A DNA stretch of 48,627 nucleotides from Lactobacillaceae bacterium (lineage in GTDB: Bacteria > Bacillota > Bacilli > Lactobacillales > Lactobacillaceae): positions 1 through 48,627 of the forward strand of contig JAITQG010000018.1 of assembly GCA_031289015.1 (NCBI GenBank), in the 5' to 3' direction. Numbering within the stretch: the stretch's first letter is position 1; the number at the start of each line of letters is the position of its first letter. The position numbers and the translations under genes are program-made. Positions 15,748 through 24,951 of the stretch are shown one piece after another. The notes beneath the pieces were generated by a model. That model was not told the origin of the DNA. It searched no databases and worked only from the letters and a program-made list of their open reading frames with translations.

Positions 15748-17166
15748 TTAAGAAGCAGAAGCTGCGGTTTGAATTGTAAACGTTACAATGTCCTTGTAAG
15801 CACCTGCATACTTAAACTTGTTTGTATTATCCGTTAACGAAGCTGAAACTATTTTCGTTTTCGCTGGTGCTTCCCCATCAGCTTCCAAAACAAGATCCGA
15901 ACCAGCCTTCAAATTCACTTCACCCTCGGCAGAAAAATCATACTCGGCGCCAGTTGTATCACCGGTGGTAGTCAAGTGCCAAGAATTTGCATTCTCTGAT
16001 GTCGCTGAGATATGAATAAAGCGGTTCTCGTATGGTACCTTAGGGTATGCGCTCAAGGTAACGTTACCAGTACCTGCCACTGTTGCACTTGGAATCGTGA
16101 TGGTGGCTGGAATCGTGATGGTATATGTCGGTTGCACGACATATTCGACTGTGGTATTTTCATGTCCTTGCCAAATATATGTATCCGTTGCACCCTGAAC
16201 GTGCGCTGTGGGTATTTGAGCAGCTGTATATTCAGAACCTGTTTGAACATTTAACCATTTGGGTGAACTTACGGTGTCGTTGCGGTAGTTTTGTTGGAAG
16301 GGTGTGCCAATCACTGGATCTAGTAAGAGAGTGGTATTCCCGGCAGATACAAAATCCGGCCCAAGCGTTAACTTCCACAAAGCGCGTGTAACTCCGAATA
16401 TACCATACATATTTGTGACTTGGGATGTGTTGAACTCGCTTAAATTAAGTTGGGTTAAACTAGTACAATCAGCGAACATATAACCCATATTCGTGACTTT
16501 AGATGTGTTAAACACGCTCAAATCCAGCTGGGTTAAACTGCTACAAAACACGAACATATAATACATATTCAAGACTTTGGATGTGTCAAACCCGCTTAAA
16601 TCTAGTTGGGTTAAACTAGTACAACCATTGAACATGGTAGACATAGTCGTGACATTGGATGTGTTGAACCCGCTCAAATCCAGCTGGGTTAGACTTGTAC
16701 AATTCTGGAACATGCTTCCCATAGACGTAACCTTTGATGTGTTAAACCCACTCAAATTTAGTTGGGTTAAACTATTACAGTTACGGAATATATATCCCAT
16801 CTTCGTAACATTTGATGTATCAAGATTTTGCATTCCTTGGAAGCTCTTTAATTTCGTTAAATTATAAAACAATGACTCCGAATTCTGAGGAGCTACGACT
16901 TTCGTCTCGCTTGTACCAGCGCTCACAAATACAATTGTCTCAGCTGAACTAACATTTTCTCGAGTTCTAAAATCAGTTGGTAAATCACCTGGTCCAACTG
17001 TTAATGTTTTTGTGGATGAATCATAATTCAAAACACATTCAGCCGCACTGGCTAAAGTTTGTCCGCCGGTAAATGACGTATTTGTAAACAGTGTAATTGC
17101 TCCCAACACGCCTACAAATATCGCCAAGGCGCGGACTAGGCGGCAACTTAATTTATGTATTTTCAT
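15748..17166 (-). CDS. Secreted BspA-like LRR protein with WxL-like C-terminal module
   Basis: A 472-residue secreted protein. Seen: signal peptide (MKIHKLSCRLVRALAIF to LASAAE); a short beta-strand leader (LNYDSSTKTLTVGPGDLP); about six highly regular BspA/DUF285 repeats (about 105-265; SLTQLDLSGFNTSKVTNMGYMF); a link; and a C-terminal beta-rich module (about 340-472) with SWHL and a closing IVTFNIQTA. The module is shared with the proteins at 27833-29488 and 29684-31345. It has no membrane anchor. The near-identical repeats point to recent internal duplication. AGGAGG precedes the start. The gene is bracketed by direct repeats at 15459-15530 and 17428-17499. Adhesion is inferred from the family. 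Confidence 0.8.
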   Translation of the reverse strand: MKIHKLSCRLVRALAIFVGVLGAITLFTNTSFTGGQTLASAAECVLNYDSSTKTLTVGPGDLPTDFRTRENVSSAETIVFVSAGTSETKVVAPQNSESLFYNLTKLKSFQGMQNLDTSNVTKMGYIFRNCNSLTQLNLSGFNTSKVTSMGSMFQNCTSLTQLDLSGFNTSNVTTMSTMFNGCTSLTQLDLSGFDTSKVLNMYYMFVFCSSLTQLDLSVFNTSKVTNMGYMFADCTSLTQLNLSEFNTSQVTNMYGIFGVTRALWKLTLGPDFVSAGNTTLLLDPVIGTPFQQNYRNDTVSSPKWLNVQTGSEYTAAQIPTAHVQGATDTYIWQGHENTTVEYVVQPTYTITIPATITIPSATVAGTGNVTLSAYPKVPYENRFIHISATSENANSWHLTTTGDTTGAEYDFSAEGEVNLKAGSDLVLEADGEAPAKTKIVSASLTDNTNKFKYAGAYKDIVTFTIQTAASAS

Positions 17167-17204
17167 TGCAAAAACCTCCTGACTCGATATGTACTCACTT
17201 ATAT

Positions 17205-17280
17205 TTTATAGCCCGCATTTGTAATAATATCTATCAATACTGTACCCCCCCGAATTTTTTGTGACTCTATGTGCAACGTC
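17205..17280 (-). promoter_or_regulatory. Upstream region of the third BspA gene with the shared motif
   Basis: On the minus strand, GACGTTGCACATAGAGTCAC (17261-17280) is the most diverged copy of the motif. A TATAAA -10 candidate is at 17205-17210, 51 bp away; the start codon is 95 bp from the motif. Confidence 0.5.
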
Positions 17281-17349
17281 GGCTTTTATGGAGTTAATTA
17301 CCTATGTATCTCTAAAAAGAAAAATCCTAAAATATTACTACATTTTTCA

Positions 17350-17405
17350 GCAAAAACGAAGCTCCCCTAAACGCATATATTTTGGCATTTAGAGGAGCTT
17401 TTTCT
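17350..17405. terminator. Bidirectional hairpin terminator candidate
   Basis: AGCTCCCCTAAACGC and GCATTTAGAGGAGCT pair around ATATATTTTG with a T run on both strands. No gene lies directly before it on the plus strand; on the minus strand it could stop transcripts leaving the potD region. Confidence 0.6.
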
Positions 17406-17427
17406 GAATTACGTGTCAAACTTGGGG

Positions 17428-17499
17428 TTTTATAAGGGGGACGAAGCAGGGATTATTACGTAATTTGGAGAATTAAAAAACTCTTAGGGAAAAGCTCCC
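17428..17499 (+). repeat. 72-bp direct repeat, copy B
   Basis: The partner of 15459-15530, in the same orientation and with the same ATTACGTAAT palindrome. It lies between the hairpin at 17350-17405 and copy 2 of the structured repeat. Confidence 0.8.
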
Positions 17500-17559
17500 A
17501 AAGAAGCCATCCGGGGTATATTAGTTCACACCCCTTGTCTTATTTTGTGGTAGAGGTAG

Positions 17560-17825
17560 AAAGTTGAAGCTTTAGAACCGGAAGGAGCAAAAGCGACTGG
17601 AGGTTGGGATTTTGGGTTGGTGGGGGAAGGGGCGGAGCATTGCTGGCGTAGTGGTGGAATAAGCGAGGTAGCGGCACCAACGCGGTCTTAGGGAGTTGGT
17701 TTTGCGCTCGCGCAAGGCCGAATCCCTTAGACTAGTGGGACCGTGTCGCCCACCTCTACGCTAGCAATGCGGAGCCCATTCCCCCACCAACCCAAAATCC
17801 CGTGGCCCAAAGGGACACAACCAAA
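17560..17825 (+). repeat. Structured intergenic repeat, copy 2 (complete)
   Basis: A complete copy. The outer stem is about 45 bp: 17612-17656 pairs with 17757-17802, broken mainly by a small internal loop in which both strands read GGAGC. Inside lies the conserved core (17684-17736) capped by GGTTTTGCGC/GCGCAAGGCC, which pairs fully only as RNA of this strand because two pairs are G-U. A small hairpin follows (GTGGCCC/GGGACAC). It ends next to the 3' end of potD, which runs the other way. No protein is encoded. Confidence 0.75.
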
Positions 17826-17862
17826 AACGAAAAAAACCACCAAGCAAATTACCGCTTAGTAG
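17826..17862 (-). terminator. Terminator overlapping the potD stop codon
   Basis: The minus-strand stem ACTACTAAGC/GCTTGGTGGT, with G-U pairs, is followed by seven T. Its 5' arm is made from the last codons of potD. Confidence 0.6.
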
Positions 17863-18937
17863 TCATCTTAAACTCAAGGAACAAATCATTATATTCCTCA
17901 GTCCAATAAGGCCCCAAATCCTCATAAGTAGTCAACTTATCCAAAACCGATTGCTTAGGATACCACTGTTGATCATCCAAAGTAGCTTTGGGCAACAACT
18001 TAGCCGCCGCTTGATTTGGCGTAGCATACCCATTATAAATCGCATTATCGGCCGCATTCTTAGGCTCTGACATGAAATTCATAAAGGCATACGCAGCGGG
18101 CTTATTCTGCACGCTTTTGGGAATAACCATATTATCAAACCAGATATTCCCCGCCCCATTGGGTACGACATAGTGCAAATGCGGATTTTCATCAACCATA
18201 ATGGAAGCATCCCCAGAATAATCCACCGCAATTTTAGCTTCATCTTGGACCATGTACATCTTCATTTCATCCGCGATAATCGCCTTGACGTTTGGCATCA
18301 ATGCATCCAACCGCCCTTTAGCAGCCATCAGATCAGCTTGATGCTTGGAATTAATCGAATCTCCATTGGCAGCCAAAGCCATCCCCATCATATCCCGTGA
18401 TGAATCATAGAGCATAATCGAGTCGCGCCACTTGGTATTCCACAAATCATTCCAAGTTTTGACTTCATCAGCTTTGACATATTTATCGTTATAAACAATC
18501 CCTAACGTACCCCAAAAATATGGTAATGAATATTTATTTCCCTTATCAAAAGGTTGGTTCAAAAAGCGCGGGTCATAATTTTGATAGCCCGTTAACTTAC
18601 TGTGATCGAGGGGCAATAGTAAGTTTTGCTTTTTCATTTTTTGAATCATGTAATCTGAGGGGATCAAAATATCATAATGCGTCCCCCCTTTTTCAACCTT
18701 AGTCAACATGGCCTCGTTGGAATCAAAGGTTTCATAATCAACTTGATAGCCCGTTTGCTTTTCAAATTTTTTAAGCAATGCGGGATCGATGTAATCACCC
18801 CAGTTAAAAATAGTTAAAGTTTTGGTCGTTGCAGTGGCCGACGTTGGCCGTTCTAAATAAGCTACCCGCATGTTAATGCCGACTAAAAGCGTCACCGTGA
18901 CTAAAATAATGCCTGTGAACCATGCTAATCGCTTCAT
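17849..18937 (-). CDS. potD: Spermidine/putrescine ABC transporter, substrate-binding protein
   Basis: A 362-residue extracytoplasmic receptor that hands polyamines to the PotBC permease. The N-terminus has a membrane segment (about 5-25) without a lipobox cysteine, so it is probably tethered by an uncleaved signal. The mature part begins LTIFNWGDYIDPALLKKFEKQTG, typical of PotD/PotF, and contains Asp/Glu and Trp residues of the polyamine pocket (VDYSGDAS, AAYAFMNFM). It overlaps potC by four bases, the last gene of potA-B-C-D, so translation is coupled. Polyamine specificity is well supported by the complete operon. Confidence 0.92.
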   Translation of the reverse strand: MKRLAWFTGIILVTVTLLVGINMRVAYLERPTSATATTKTLTIFNWGDYIDPALLKKFEKQTGYQVDYETFDSNEAMLTKVEKGGTHYDILIPSDYMIQKMKKQNLLLPLDHSKLTGYQNYDPRFLNQPFDKGNKYSLPYFWGTLGIVYNDKYVKADEVKTWNDLWNTKWRDSIMLYDSSRDMMGMALAANGDSINSKHQADLMAAKGRLDALMPNVKAIIADEMKMYMVQDEAKIAVDYSGDASIMVDENPHLHYVVPNGAGNIWFDNMVIPKSVQNKPAAYAFMNFMSEPKNAADNAIYNGYATPNQAAAKLLPKATLDDQQWYPKQSVLDKLTTYEDLGPYWTEEYNDLFLEFKMTTKR

Positions 18938-19767
18938 CGTGCTACCCCCATTCCATCAACGGGTAATGTCGTGGTGCGCTTGCGCTTGGCATTGGTATTT
19001 CGCGTTGAAATGAAATAATAGATAATCACTAAAATTAATGACAAGACAAACATTAAGGCAGATAAGGCGTTAATTGATAAATCAATCCCGCGCCGGGCCC
19101 GTGAATAGATTTCAACAGACAGCGTTGAAAAGCCATTCCCAGTGACAAAGAACGTCACCGCAAAATCATCTAATGAATACGTAATCGCCATGAAAAAACC
19201 AGATAAAACCCCTGGCCAAGCATATGGCAACACAACTTTTGACAAAACTTGATACCAGTTAGCACCCAAATCACGCGCCGCATCAATTAATTGCGGATTC
19301 ATTTCTTTCAACCGTGGCAACACCATTAACACGACAATCGGAATTGAAAAAGCAATGTGGGCTAGCAAAACTGACCCAAAGCCCAGTGCAACCCCAGCCA
19401 TCGTGAATAAAATCAAAAATGAAGCCCCGATGATAACGTCTGGTGAAACCATCAAGACATTATTCATCGACAGCAACAGATTTTTCACGCCCGGTTGCCG
19501 ACTTTGATAAATCCCTAATGCCCCAAACGTGCCGATCAGCGTGGCAATTAATGATGATAATAAGGCCACAATAAACGTGTTAACCAATATACTCATCAAG
19601 CGTAAATCAGCAAACATATCTTTGAAATGCACCAGCGAAAAGCCTGTGAATTCAGTCATGTACGCACCCTTATTAAAGGCAAAGAAAATCATATAAAAAA
19701 TTGGTGCATACATTAAAAGAAAGACGAACGTCAAATAAAGCTTGCCGATCTTATGCGAATTACTCAT
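18934..19767 (-). CDS. potC: Spermidine/putrescine ABC transporter permease PotC
   Basis: A 277-residue inner-membrane permease with about six helices. The EAA-type loop that docks with the ATPase is visible as DAARDLGANWYQVLSKVVLPYAWPG. The start overlaps the stop of potB (TAATG) and the stop overlaps potD, so the operon is tightly packed. It forms the channel with PotB. Confidence 0.92.
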   Translation of the reverse strand: MSNSHKIGKLYLTFVFLLMYAPIFYMIFFAFNKGAYMTEFTGFSLVHFKDMFADLRLMSILVNTFIVALLSSLIATLIGTFGALGIYQSRQPGVKNLLLSMNNVLMVSPDVIIGASFLILFTMAGVALGFGSVLLAHIAFSIPIVVLMVLPRLKEMNPQLIDAARDLGANWYQVLSKVVLPYAWPGVLSGFFMAITYSLDDFAVTFFVTGNGFSTLSVEIYSRARRGIDLSINALSALMFVLSLILVIIYYFISTRNTNAKRKRTTTLPVDGMGVAR

Positions 19768-20582
19768 TAGTGACGTCCTCCTTTCCGTTTGCGATCACGC
19801 GTGATAAACATTGTGACAACCATCGCCACAATTAACACGACGCCAATCGTTGAACCCATGCCCCAGTTTTGCGTGACCATAAAATGTTCTTCAATCGCAG
19901 TTCCCAAAGTAATCACGCGGTTTCCACCAATCAAACGTGTCAACATGAAAAGCGACAACGTGGGAATAAAGACGGCTTGAATGCCGGCCTTAACGCCACC
20001 CATTGTTAAGGGGAAAATCACCTTAGTCAGCGTCTGCCAAGGCGTCGCACCCAAATCACGGGCTGCATTCGTCAAGCTTGGGTCCAATTCGACCAAGCTG
20101 TTGTAAATTGGCAAAATCATAAATGGAATTTGAATATAGGCTGCGACAAACATGAAACTTGCATCGGTAAACAAAATTTGTTGCGGTCCGATGCCGATGA
20201 ATTCAAAAAATTGATTAACCGTGCCATCATGTGAAAACAACCCAATAAACGCATACGCCTTCAATAATAAATTAACCCAAGTAGGCAAAATAACTAGCAA
20301 CAACCAAAATTGAGAGTTTTTGAGCCGGCTCAAAAAATAAGCCATTGGATAGCTGATAATCAGGGTGACCGCGGTTACTAACAACGAATAAAAAACCGAA
20401 TTAAAGGTCATGCGTAAATAAGTGCCTGAACTAAAGAACTCAGTATAGTTGGCGAGGGTGGCATGGTGTTGCAAATTCTGAAACGATTGGAACACCAACA
20501 ATAACACCGGCAGCACCACAAATAACCCGAGCCATAAAATATAGGGGATCATATAGCTGACAGTGCGCTTGTTATTCGTCAT
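19767..20582 (-). CDS. potB: Spermidine/putrescine ABC transporter permease PotB
   Basis: The second permease subunit, about 271 residues from the chosen start. It has helices throughout and an EAA loop, [25 protein letters not shown]. An open frame extends to 20636, deep inside potA, but GAAGGTG stands before ATG 20582 (alternative ATG at 20588), and homologues start near [14 protein letters not shown]. It overlaps the end of potA by 11 bases. Confidence 0.88.
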   Translation of the reverse strand: MTNNKRTVSYMIPYILWLGLFVVLPVLLLVFQSFQNLQHHATLANYTEFFSSGTYLRMTFNSVFYSLLVTAVTLIISYPMAYFLSRLKNSQFWLLLVILPTWVNLLLKAYAFIGLFSHDGTVNQFFEFIGIGPQQILFTDASFMFVAAYIQIPFMILPIYNSLVELDPSLTNAARDLGATPWQTLTKVIFPLTMGGVKAGIQAVFIPTLSLFMLTRLIGGNRVITLGTAIEEHFMVTQNWGMGSTIGVVLIVAMVVTMFITRDRKRKGGRH

Positions 20583-21672
20583 CAGCATCACCTTCGTACT
20601 TTTCCAAACGCGCGTCGAAATCTTCTTCCGTTTCATTCAAACGCATGATATGAATGTCTTCGAGGTCAAAGGTCAACCCAATCCGGGCGCCAATCTCAAC
20701 AGCGTTCGTCGCTTGAATTTGCCATTCATGTTGATCATCGTCAAAGGCCGTAATTTCATAATAATCACCACGGAATGACTGATCATCAATTGTGACCACA
20801 ATCTTAGCCTGCTCGACGGGAACCAAATCCAAATCTTCCGGGCGCAAAACGATTTCCACTTGTTCATTTGGTCGCATCCCGCCGTCAAGATTTTCAAACT
20901 CACGCCCATTAAAGCGCACCCAATAATCGCGGACCATCGTACCAGGAATAATGTTTGACTCACCAATAAAATCCGCCACAAAACGATTGATTGGTTCATC
21001 ATAAATATCAACCGGCGTTCCATTTTGGGCAATTTCACCTTCATTGGTGACAAAGATCCAGTCCGACATCGCCAAGGCTTCTTCTTGATCATGGGTCACG
21101 AAAATAAACGTAATCCCCAGGCGTTGTTGGATATCACGTAATTCATATTGCATTTCTTTGCGCAATTTGTAATCCAAAGCCGACAACGGTTCGTCAAGCA
21201 ATAAAACTTTGGGCTCGTTAGCCAATGAGCGCGCAATGGCGACACGTTGTTGTTGCCCCCCCGACAGTTCGCTAACTTCGCGATCTTCATACCCAGACAA
21301 CTTAACTAGCTCAAGCATCTCGGCAACTTTAGTTTTGATCTCATTGTTTGACTTGCCTTTGATACGCATGCCAAACGCCACGTTTTCAAACACATTCATA
21401 TTAGGGAACAACGCGTAATTTTGAAAAACCGTGTTTACTTCACGTTTTTCAGCCGGCACATCGTTAATGCGCTTGCCTTCAAACAAAATATCTCCCGACG
21501 TCGCTTCCAAAAAGCCAGCAATTAACCGCAAAATTGTGGTTTTACCAGAACCAGATGGGCCGAGCAAAGTATAGAATTTCCCCGCCTCAATTTCCAAATC
21601 CACCGACTTTAACACCACGTTGTCATCGTAGTGTTTGGCTACATGTTTAAATTCAATAATAGGTTGTGCCAA
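20572..21672 (-). CDS. potA: Spermidine/putrescine ABC transporter ATP-binding protein
   Basis: A 366-residue ATPase that powers polyamine import. Seen: Walker [10 protein letters not shown] (about 38-46), signature [15 protein letters not shown] (about 136-150), Walker [13 protein letters not shown], the switch histidine in FVTHDQEEA, and a C-terminal TOBE-type regulatory region (about 280-345) as in other PotA/MalK-like proteins. Translation appears to begin at a TTG codon behind AAGGTGGG, since no ATG fits. It is the first gene of the operon; an upstream terminator separates it from lacS. Confidence 0.92.
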   Translation of the reverse strand: MAQPIIEFKHVAKHYDDNVVLKSVDLEIEAGKFYTLLGPSGSGKTTILRLIAGFLEATSGDILFEGKRINDVPAEKREVNTVFQNYALFPNMNVFENVAFGMRIKGKSNNEIKTKVAEMLELVKLSGYEDREVSELSGGQQQRVAIARSLANEPKVLLLDEPLSALDYKLRKEMQYELRDIQQRLGITFIFVTHDQEEALAMSDWIFVTNEGEIAQNGTPVDIYDEPINRFVADFIGESNIIPGTMVRDYWVRFNGREFENLDGGMRPNEQVEIVLRPEDLDLVPVEQAKIVVTIDDQSFRGDYYEITAFDDDQHEWQIQATNAVEIGARIGLTFDLEDIHIMRLNETEEDFDARLEKYEGDADDE

Positions 21673-21744
21673 TTATCGTGTCCCACCTTTCAATCCATTC
21701 AATAGTCCCAATTATACTAGGTTTTATTAAATGCTTCCATGGTA

Positions 21745-21790
21745 AAAAGGCAGAACGTTGAATTCATCAACCCTCTGCCTTTTGCCTAAC
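21745..21790 (-). terminator. Terminator of lacS
   Basis: The minus-strand stem AAAAGGCAGA/TCTGCCTTTTT with a 20-base loop region lies after the lacS stop codon and before the potA start. Confidence 0.65.
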
Positions 21791-21796
21791 TTTTTT

Positions 21797-23722
21797 TTAT
21801 TTTTTCATCAATTTCAAGACGACACTGTGCTGATCCACCGCCCCAGTTTGCACAATTTCAAACTCAGCTAATTCATTTGAATTGGTAATCGTGGTGATAA
21901 CCGTATCGTCCAAGCCCGCTTTGATAATCGTTGGCTGCCAAAACTCCATCAATAAGTCACCTTGCTTGACGTGTTGCCCCCGATCAAAGTAAGTCACAAA
22001 GCCGGTCCCACCTAATTTAACGGTGTCAATGCCAATGTGAATCAACGTCACAATTCCGTTATCAGAAACAATCCCGACCGCATGGCGTGTTGAGAAGGTC
22101 ACCCGAATAATCCCGTCAAATGGTGCATAAATCTTGCCGTCACTTGGTTTAATTCCAAAGCCATCACCCATCGACCCATTCGCAAAGGTTGGGTCACTGA
22201 CGTCACTCAATGGAATGATTTCACCAGCCACCGGTGCATAAAAGGCCGTTTCACCAGCCACCAAGCTTGGCGTCTCAATCGATTCAGTCTGACTTTGGTC
22301 ATGTTCGACATCCTTGCCCCAGGTCATTTCCAACTCTTCAACAATTTTGCCATGCGCCTTTTCATCAAGCGTAACTTTCTTGAAAAATACAAATGTTCCA
22401 ATCAAAACCAAAATCACTGGTACCCCAAACATCATTAATTTAAAGACCATGCGCCCGCTATCAGATATTGTGGCCGAGGTCGCACCTGCCGTCATGCCGG
22501 CCATGATTGCGGTCATGCCGACAACACCATTTGAAACCGCGCCACCTAACTTATCCAACAAAGGCCGAACTGAAAGGGTCAAACTTTCATCACGATGGCC
22601 AAATTTTAATTGCCCGTATTCCACTGAATCAGTAATGGTCATCAAGACCACTAAGAAAATCAATGGTTGTGGAATGAAGAACAATTCTGCTGCAATCAAA
22701 ACCAACGCCAATGATTGGCCAGCGAAGATAAAGGTCACAACCCCTAATAACAAGACGCCAATGGCAATAAAGAACACATTTCGCCGATTAAACTTTTTGG
22801 CCATTGGTGGGAAAATTAACACCGCAAACAAGCCTACAAACATGTTAATCGTTGCTAAAATCGTAAATTGGGTGGCATTCCCAAGGATGTATGTGAAATA
22901 GTACAATTCTAAGGCATTCGTGATTTGAATACCCGCGGTGTACAGCCCATATGACAATGATAACCACATTAGTTGATCATTTTGCGTCAAAACTCGTAAC
23001 ACGTCTTTGATACTCGTTTTTTCAGTGTTTTTACGTAAATCGGAATCAACTTCTTTGGTGCCAATCGCCACGGCAATCGCAGAAATCCACGATACCAAGC
23101 CAATCACGATCGCAAAGGCCAACCAGCCACGATTATCACCTTGACCATGATTTTGGGTGATTGAGAATAACAAAACCACTGGCATCACGATTACACCAAC
23201 CAAATTTGCCCCGATAGTTGACCCGACTCGTGCATATGTCGCAGTCTTTTCACGTTCACGTGAATCAAATGACAGCGCCGGAATCATCGACCAAAAGCCG
23301 ATATCTTTAAATGAGTAAAAAATATCCATCGTGATGTATAAAACCGCAAAGATAGCTAAATACAAATATGGATTGCTTTTATTTAAGCCACCCAAATCCG
23401 TAAACAATAGGATCAGCGCAATTGAACCAATCGTGCCCCCAATTAAGACCCACGGCTTGAATTTACCCCAGCGCGTCACGGTATTATCAATTGCATTACC
23501 GATAAATGGATCAATGGCCAACTCCACAAACCGCAACAAGAAAATGATTAAAGTAATCATTCCAATCATTTTGGCCCCAGTTGCACCACTTTCCTTAGAA
23601 AACAGGTGCGAGGTAACGAACATAATAAAATACGTTGAGAGTGTGGCATAAAACATATCATGGCCGAACGCGCCAAATGAATAACTCATTGACGAGGCCG
23701 AAGATAACTTGTGATTCTGCAT
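21797..23722 (-). CDS. lacS: Galactoside permease of the GPH family with C-terminal EIIA domain (LacS-type)
   Basis: A 641-residue sugar transporter. Residues 1 to about 470 form a 12-helix glycoside-pentoside-hexuronide symporter or exchanger; residues about 500-641 are an EIIA-Glc-like domain (FYAPVAGEIIPL, DGFGIKPSDGKIYAPFDG, LIHIGIDTVKL) in which the histidine near 562 is the expected HPr phosphorylation site. LacS proteins import lactose, galactose or alpha-galactosides, often in exchange for galactose. I chose ATG 23722 because GGAGGG lies just before it; an ATG 24 bp upstream lacks such a site. It diverges from a LacI-family gene and sits with galK-galT. No beta- or alpha-galactosidase is present here, so the true substrate is open. 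Confidence 0.88.
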   Translation of the reverse strand: MQNHKLSSASSMSYSFGAFGHDMFYATLSTYFIMFVTSHLFSKESGATGAKMIGMITLIIFLLRFVELAIDPFIGNAIDNTVTRWGKFKPWVLIGGTIGSIALILLFTDLGGLNKSNPYLYLAIFAVLYITMDIFYSFKDIGFWSMIPALSFDSREREKTATYARVGSTIGANLVGVIVMPVVLLFSITQNHGQGDNRGWLAFAIVIGLVSWISAIAVAIGTKEVDSDLRKNTEKTSIKDVLRVLTQNDQLMWLSLSYGLYTAGIQITNALELYYFTYILGNATQFTILATINMFVGLFAVLIFPPMAKKFNRRNVFFIAIGVLLLGVVTFIFAGQSLALVLIAAELFFIPQPLIFLVVLMTITDSVEYGQLKFGHRDESLTLSVRPLLDKLGGAVSNGVVGMTAIMAGMTAGATSATISDSGRMVFKLMMFGVPVILVLIGTFVFFKKVTLDEKAHGKIVEELEMTWGKDVEHDQSQTESIETPSLVAGETAFYAPVAGEIIPLSDVSDPTFANGSMGDGFGIKPSDGKIYAPFDGIIRVTFSTRHAVGIVSDNGIVTLIHIGIDTVKLGGTGFVTYFDRGQHVKQGDLLMEFWQPTIIKAGLDDTVITTITNSNELAEFEIVQTGAVDQHSVVLKLMKK

Positions 23723-23802
23723 GATTTTCCCTCCAAATGCATTCATTTCAGTTATGGTGTGTCTGAATCAAGCCTAAAAAAATTGCTCCCCTTCCTAATC
23801 GA

Positions 23803-23830
23803 TTGTAAGCGTTTACATTTCTTAAATCAA
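23803..23830 (-). promoter_or_regulatory. lacS promoter overlapped by a cre/LacI-type operator
   Basis: On the minus strand, TTGATT (23825-23830) and TACAAT (23803-23808) are 17 bp apart. The perfect palindrome TGTAAGCGTTTACA (23805-23818) covers the spacer and -10. It fits both the CcpA cre consensus and a LacI/GalR-family operator, so CcpA, the adjacent regulator, or both may repress here. Confidence 0.8.
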
Positions 23831-23881
23831 GAAATTTACTAATTTGTTTACTCAGCCTCAAAGTTTCATCGTAGTCAACAA

Positions 23882-23930
23882 TTGCAATGTACTCCTATCC
23901 ATGTATAATATGAGACAAGTAAACGTTTAC
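23882..23930 (+). promoter_or_regulatory. Promoter and operator of the LacI-family regulator
   Basis: TTGCAA (23882-23887) and TATAAT (23904-23909) are 16 bp apart. The perfect palindrome GTAAACGTTTAC (23919-23930) covers the expected transcription start, which fits autorepression. Confidence 0.8.
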
Positions 23931-23946
23931 CAAAGGAGCTCTGACT

Positions 23947-24942
23947 ATGGCTACAATTCGCGATATCGCACAACTTGCTAATGTATCTGCAGGTACGGTT
24001 TCACGCGTCTTAAACAATGATCCCACCATGTCGGTGACAGCAGATACGCGGCAACGGATCACTCAATTGGCTAAAGAATTAAATTATCAAACTCGCCAAC
24101 AAAAAAATGCCCCTCTAGCTGCTAAATCGATTGCTTTATTGATGAGCCACTCCATTGAACGTGAAAACGATGATGATTACTGGCGGTATATCAAACAAGG
24201 TATCTTTGAAGCCGCTGCCATGCAAAACTTGTCGATTGATTACACTGCGCGCCTAACTGACGGCATTGATCCCAATGTGATTCGGCCTTTTGATGCCGTG
24301 ATTATCACTGGTCCCGTCGCTGAAGCTAGTATTCGACAACTTAAGGCGATCAATCCAAACATCGTCTTAGTGGACTCTGGCACGGCCTATGATGATATTA
24401 ATCAAGTGTCGCCCAACTTATCATTCATGATGAACCGCATTTTAGATGAATTGACATCAGCTGGTCGTAAGCACATCGCCTTCATCGGTGGCTTTAACGA
24501 ATTAGTTGATTTACATGGCCAACAAGAAGAAATCGCCGAAGACATTCGCACGACTACCTATGTGCGGTGGTGTCAGCAACACAATAACCCGCCAATGTTG
24601 AAATTAGTCTCTTGGGATCCCCAAAACGGCGCCCAAGCAGCTAATGAGTTGCTTAATCAATTTCCAACGATTGATGCCATTGTTGTGGCCTCAGACCCTT
24701 TGGCAGTCGGGGTGATGAATGTTTTAAATGAAGCACAATTAGCGATTAGCGTGGTTTCCTTTGATGATTTAGAGTTGGTTAAATACATGATCCCTGCTCT
24801 AACAACCGTGCATTTACCCCAAATTGAACTGGGTAAAGCCGCCCTAAAATTAGCCAGTGACTTAGCTACCGGCGAGCGCGATTGGATTACTTGGGAAATT
24901 TTACCAACGACGCTAATTTATCGAGATACATTTAAACTTTAA
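23947..24942 (+). CDS. galR: LacI/GalR-family transcriptional regulator of the galactose genes
   Basis: A 331-residue repressor. Residues 1 to about 55 form the LacI-type helix-turn-helix and hinge (ATIRDIAQLANVSAGTVSRVLNN); the rest is a periplasmic-binding-protein fold that senses a sugar (GRKHIAFIGG, DAIVVASDPLAVGVM, PTTLIYRDTF). It lies between divergent lacS and co-directional galK-galT, with palindromic operators on both sides. It probably responds to galactose or a galactoside and controls lacS, itself and perhaps galKT; the ligand is inferred from context. Confidence 0.85.
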   Translation: MATIRDIAQLANVSAGTVSRVLNNDPTMSVTADTRQRITQLAKELNYQTRQQKNAPLAAKSIALLMSHSIERENDDDYWRYIKQGIFEAAAMQNLSIDYTARLTDGIDPNVIRPFDAVIITGPVAEASIRQLKAINPNIVLVDSGTAYDDINQVSPNLSFMMNRILDELTSAGRKHIAFIGGFNELVDLHGQQEEIAEDIRTTTYVRWCQQHNNPPMLKLVSWDPQNGAQAANELLNQFPTIDAIVVASDPLAVGVMNVLNEAQLAISVVSFDDLELVKYMIPALTTVHLPQIELGKAALKLASDLATGERDWITWEILPTTLIYRDTFKL

Positions 24943-24951
24943 ATAAAAATG

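Noticed and set aside
17560-17825. The structured repeat as a tRNA, rRNA or 6S RNA
   Set aside because: There is no cloverleaf, no rRNA-like motif, and three copies in 48 kb do not fit a single-copy housekeeping RNA such as 6S.
20583-20636. Extended N-terminus of PotB inside potA
   Set aside because: The extension is out of family and has no ribosome binding site; ATG 20582 with GAAGGTG fits the usual overlap in pot operons.
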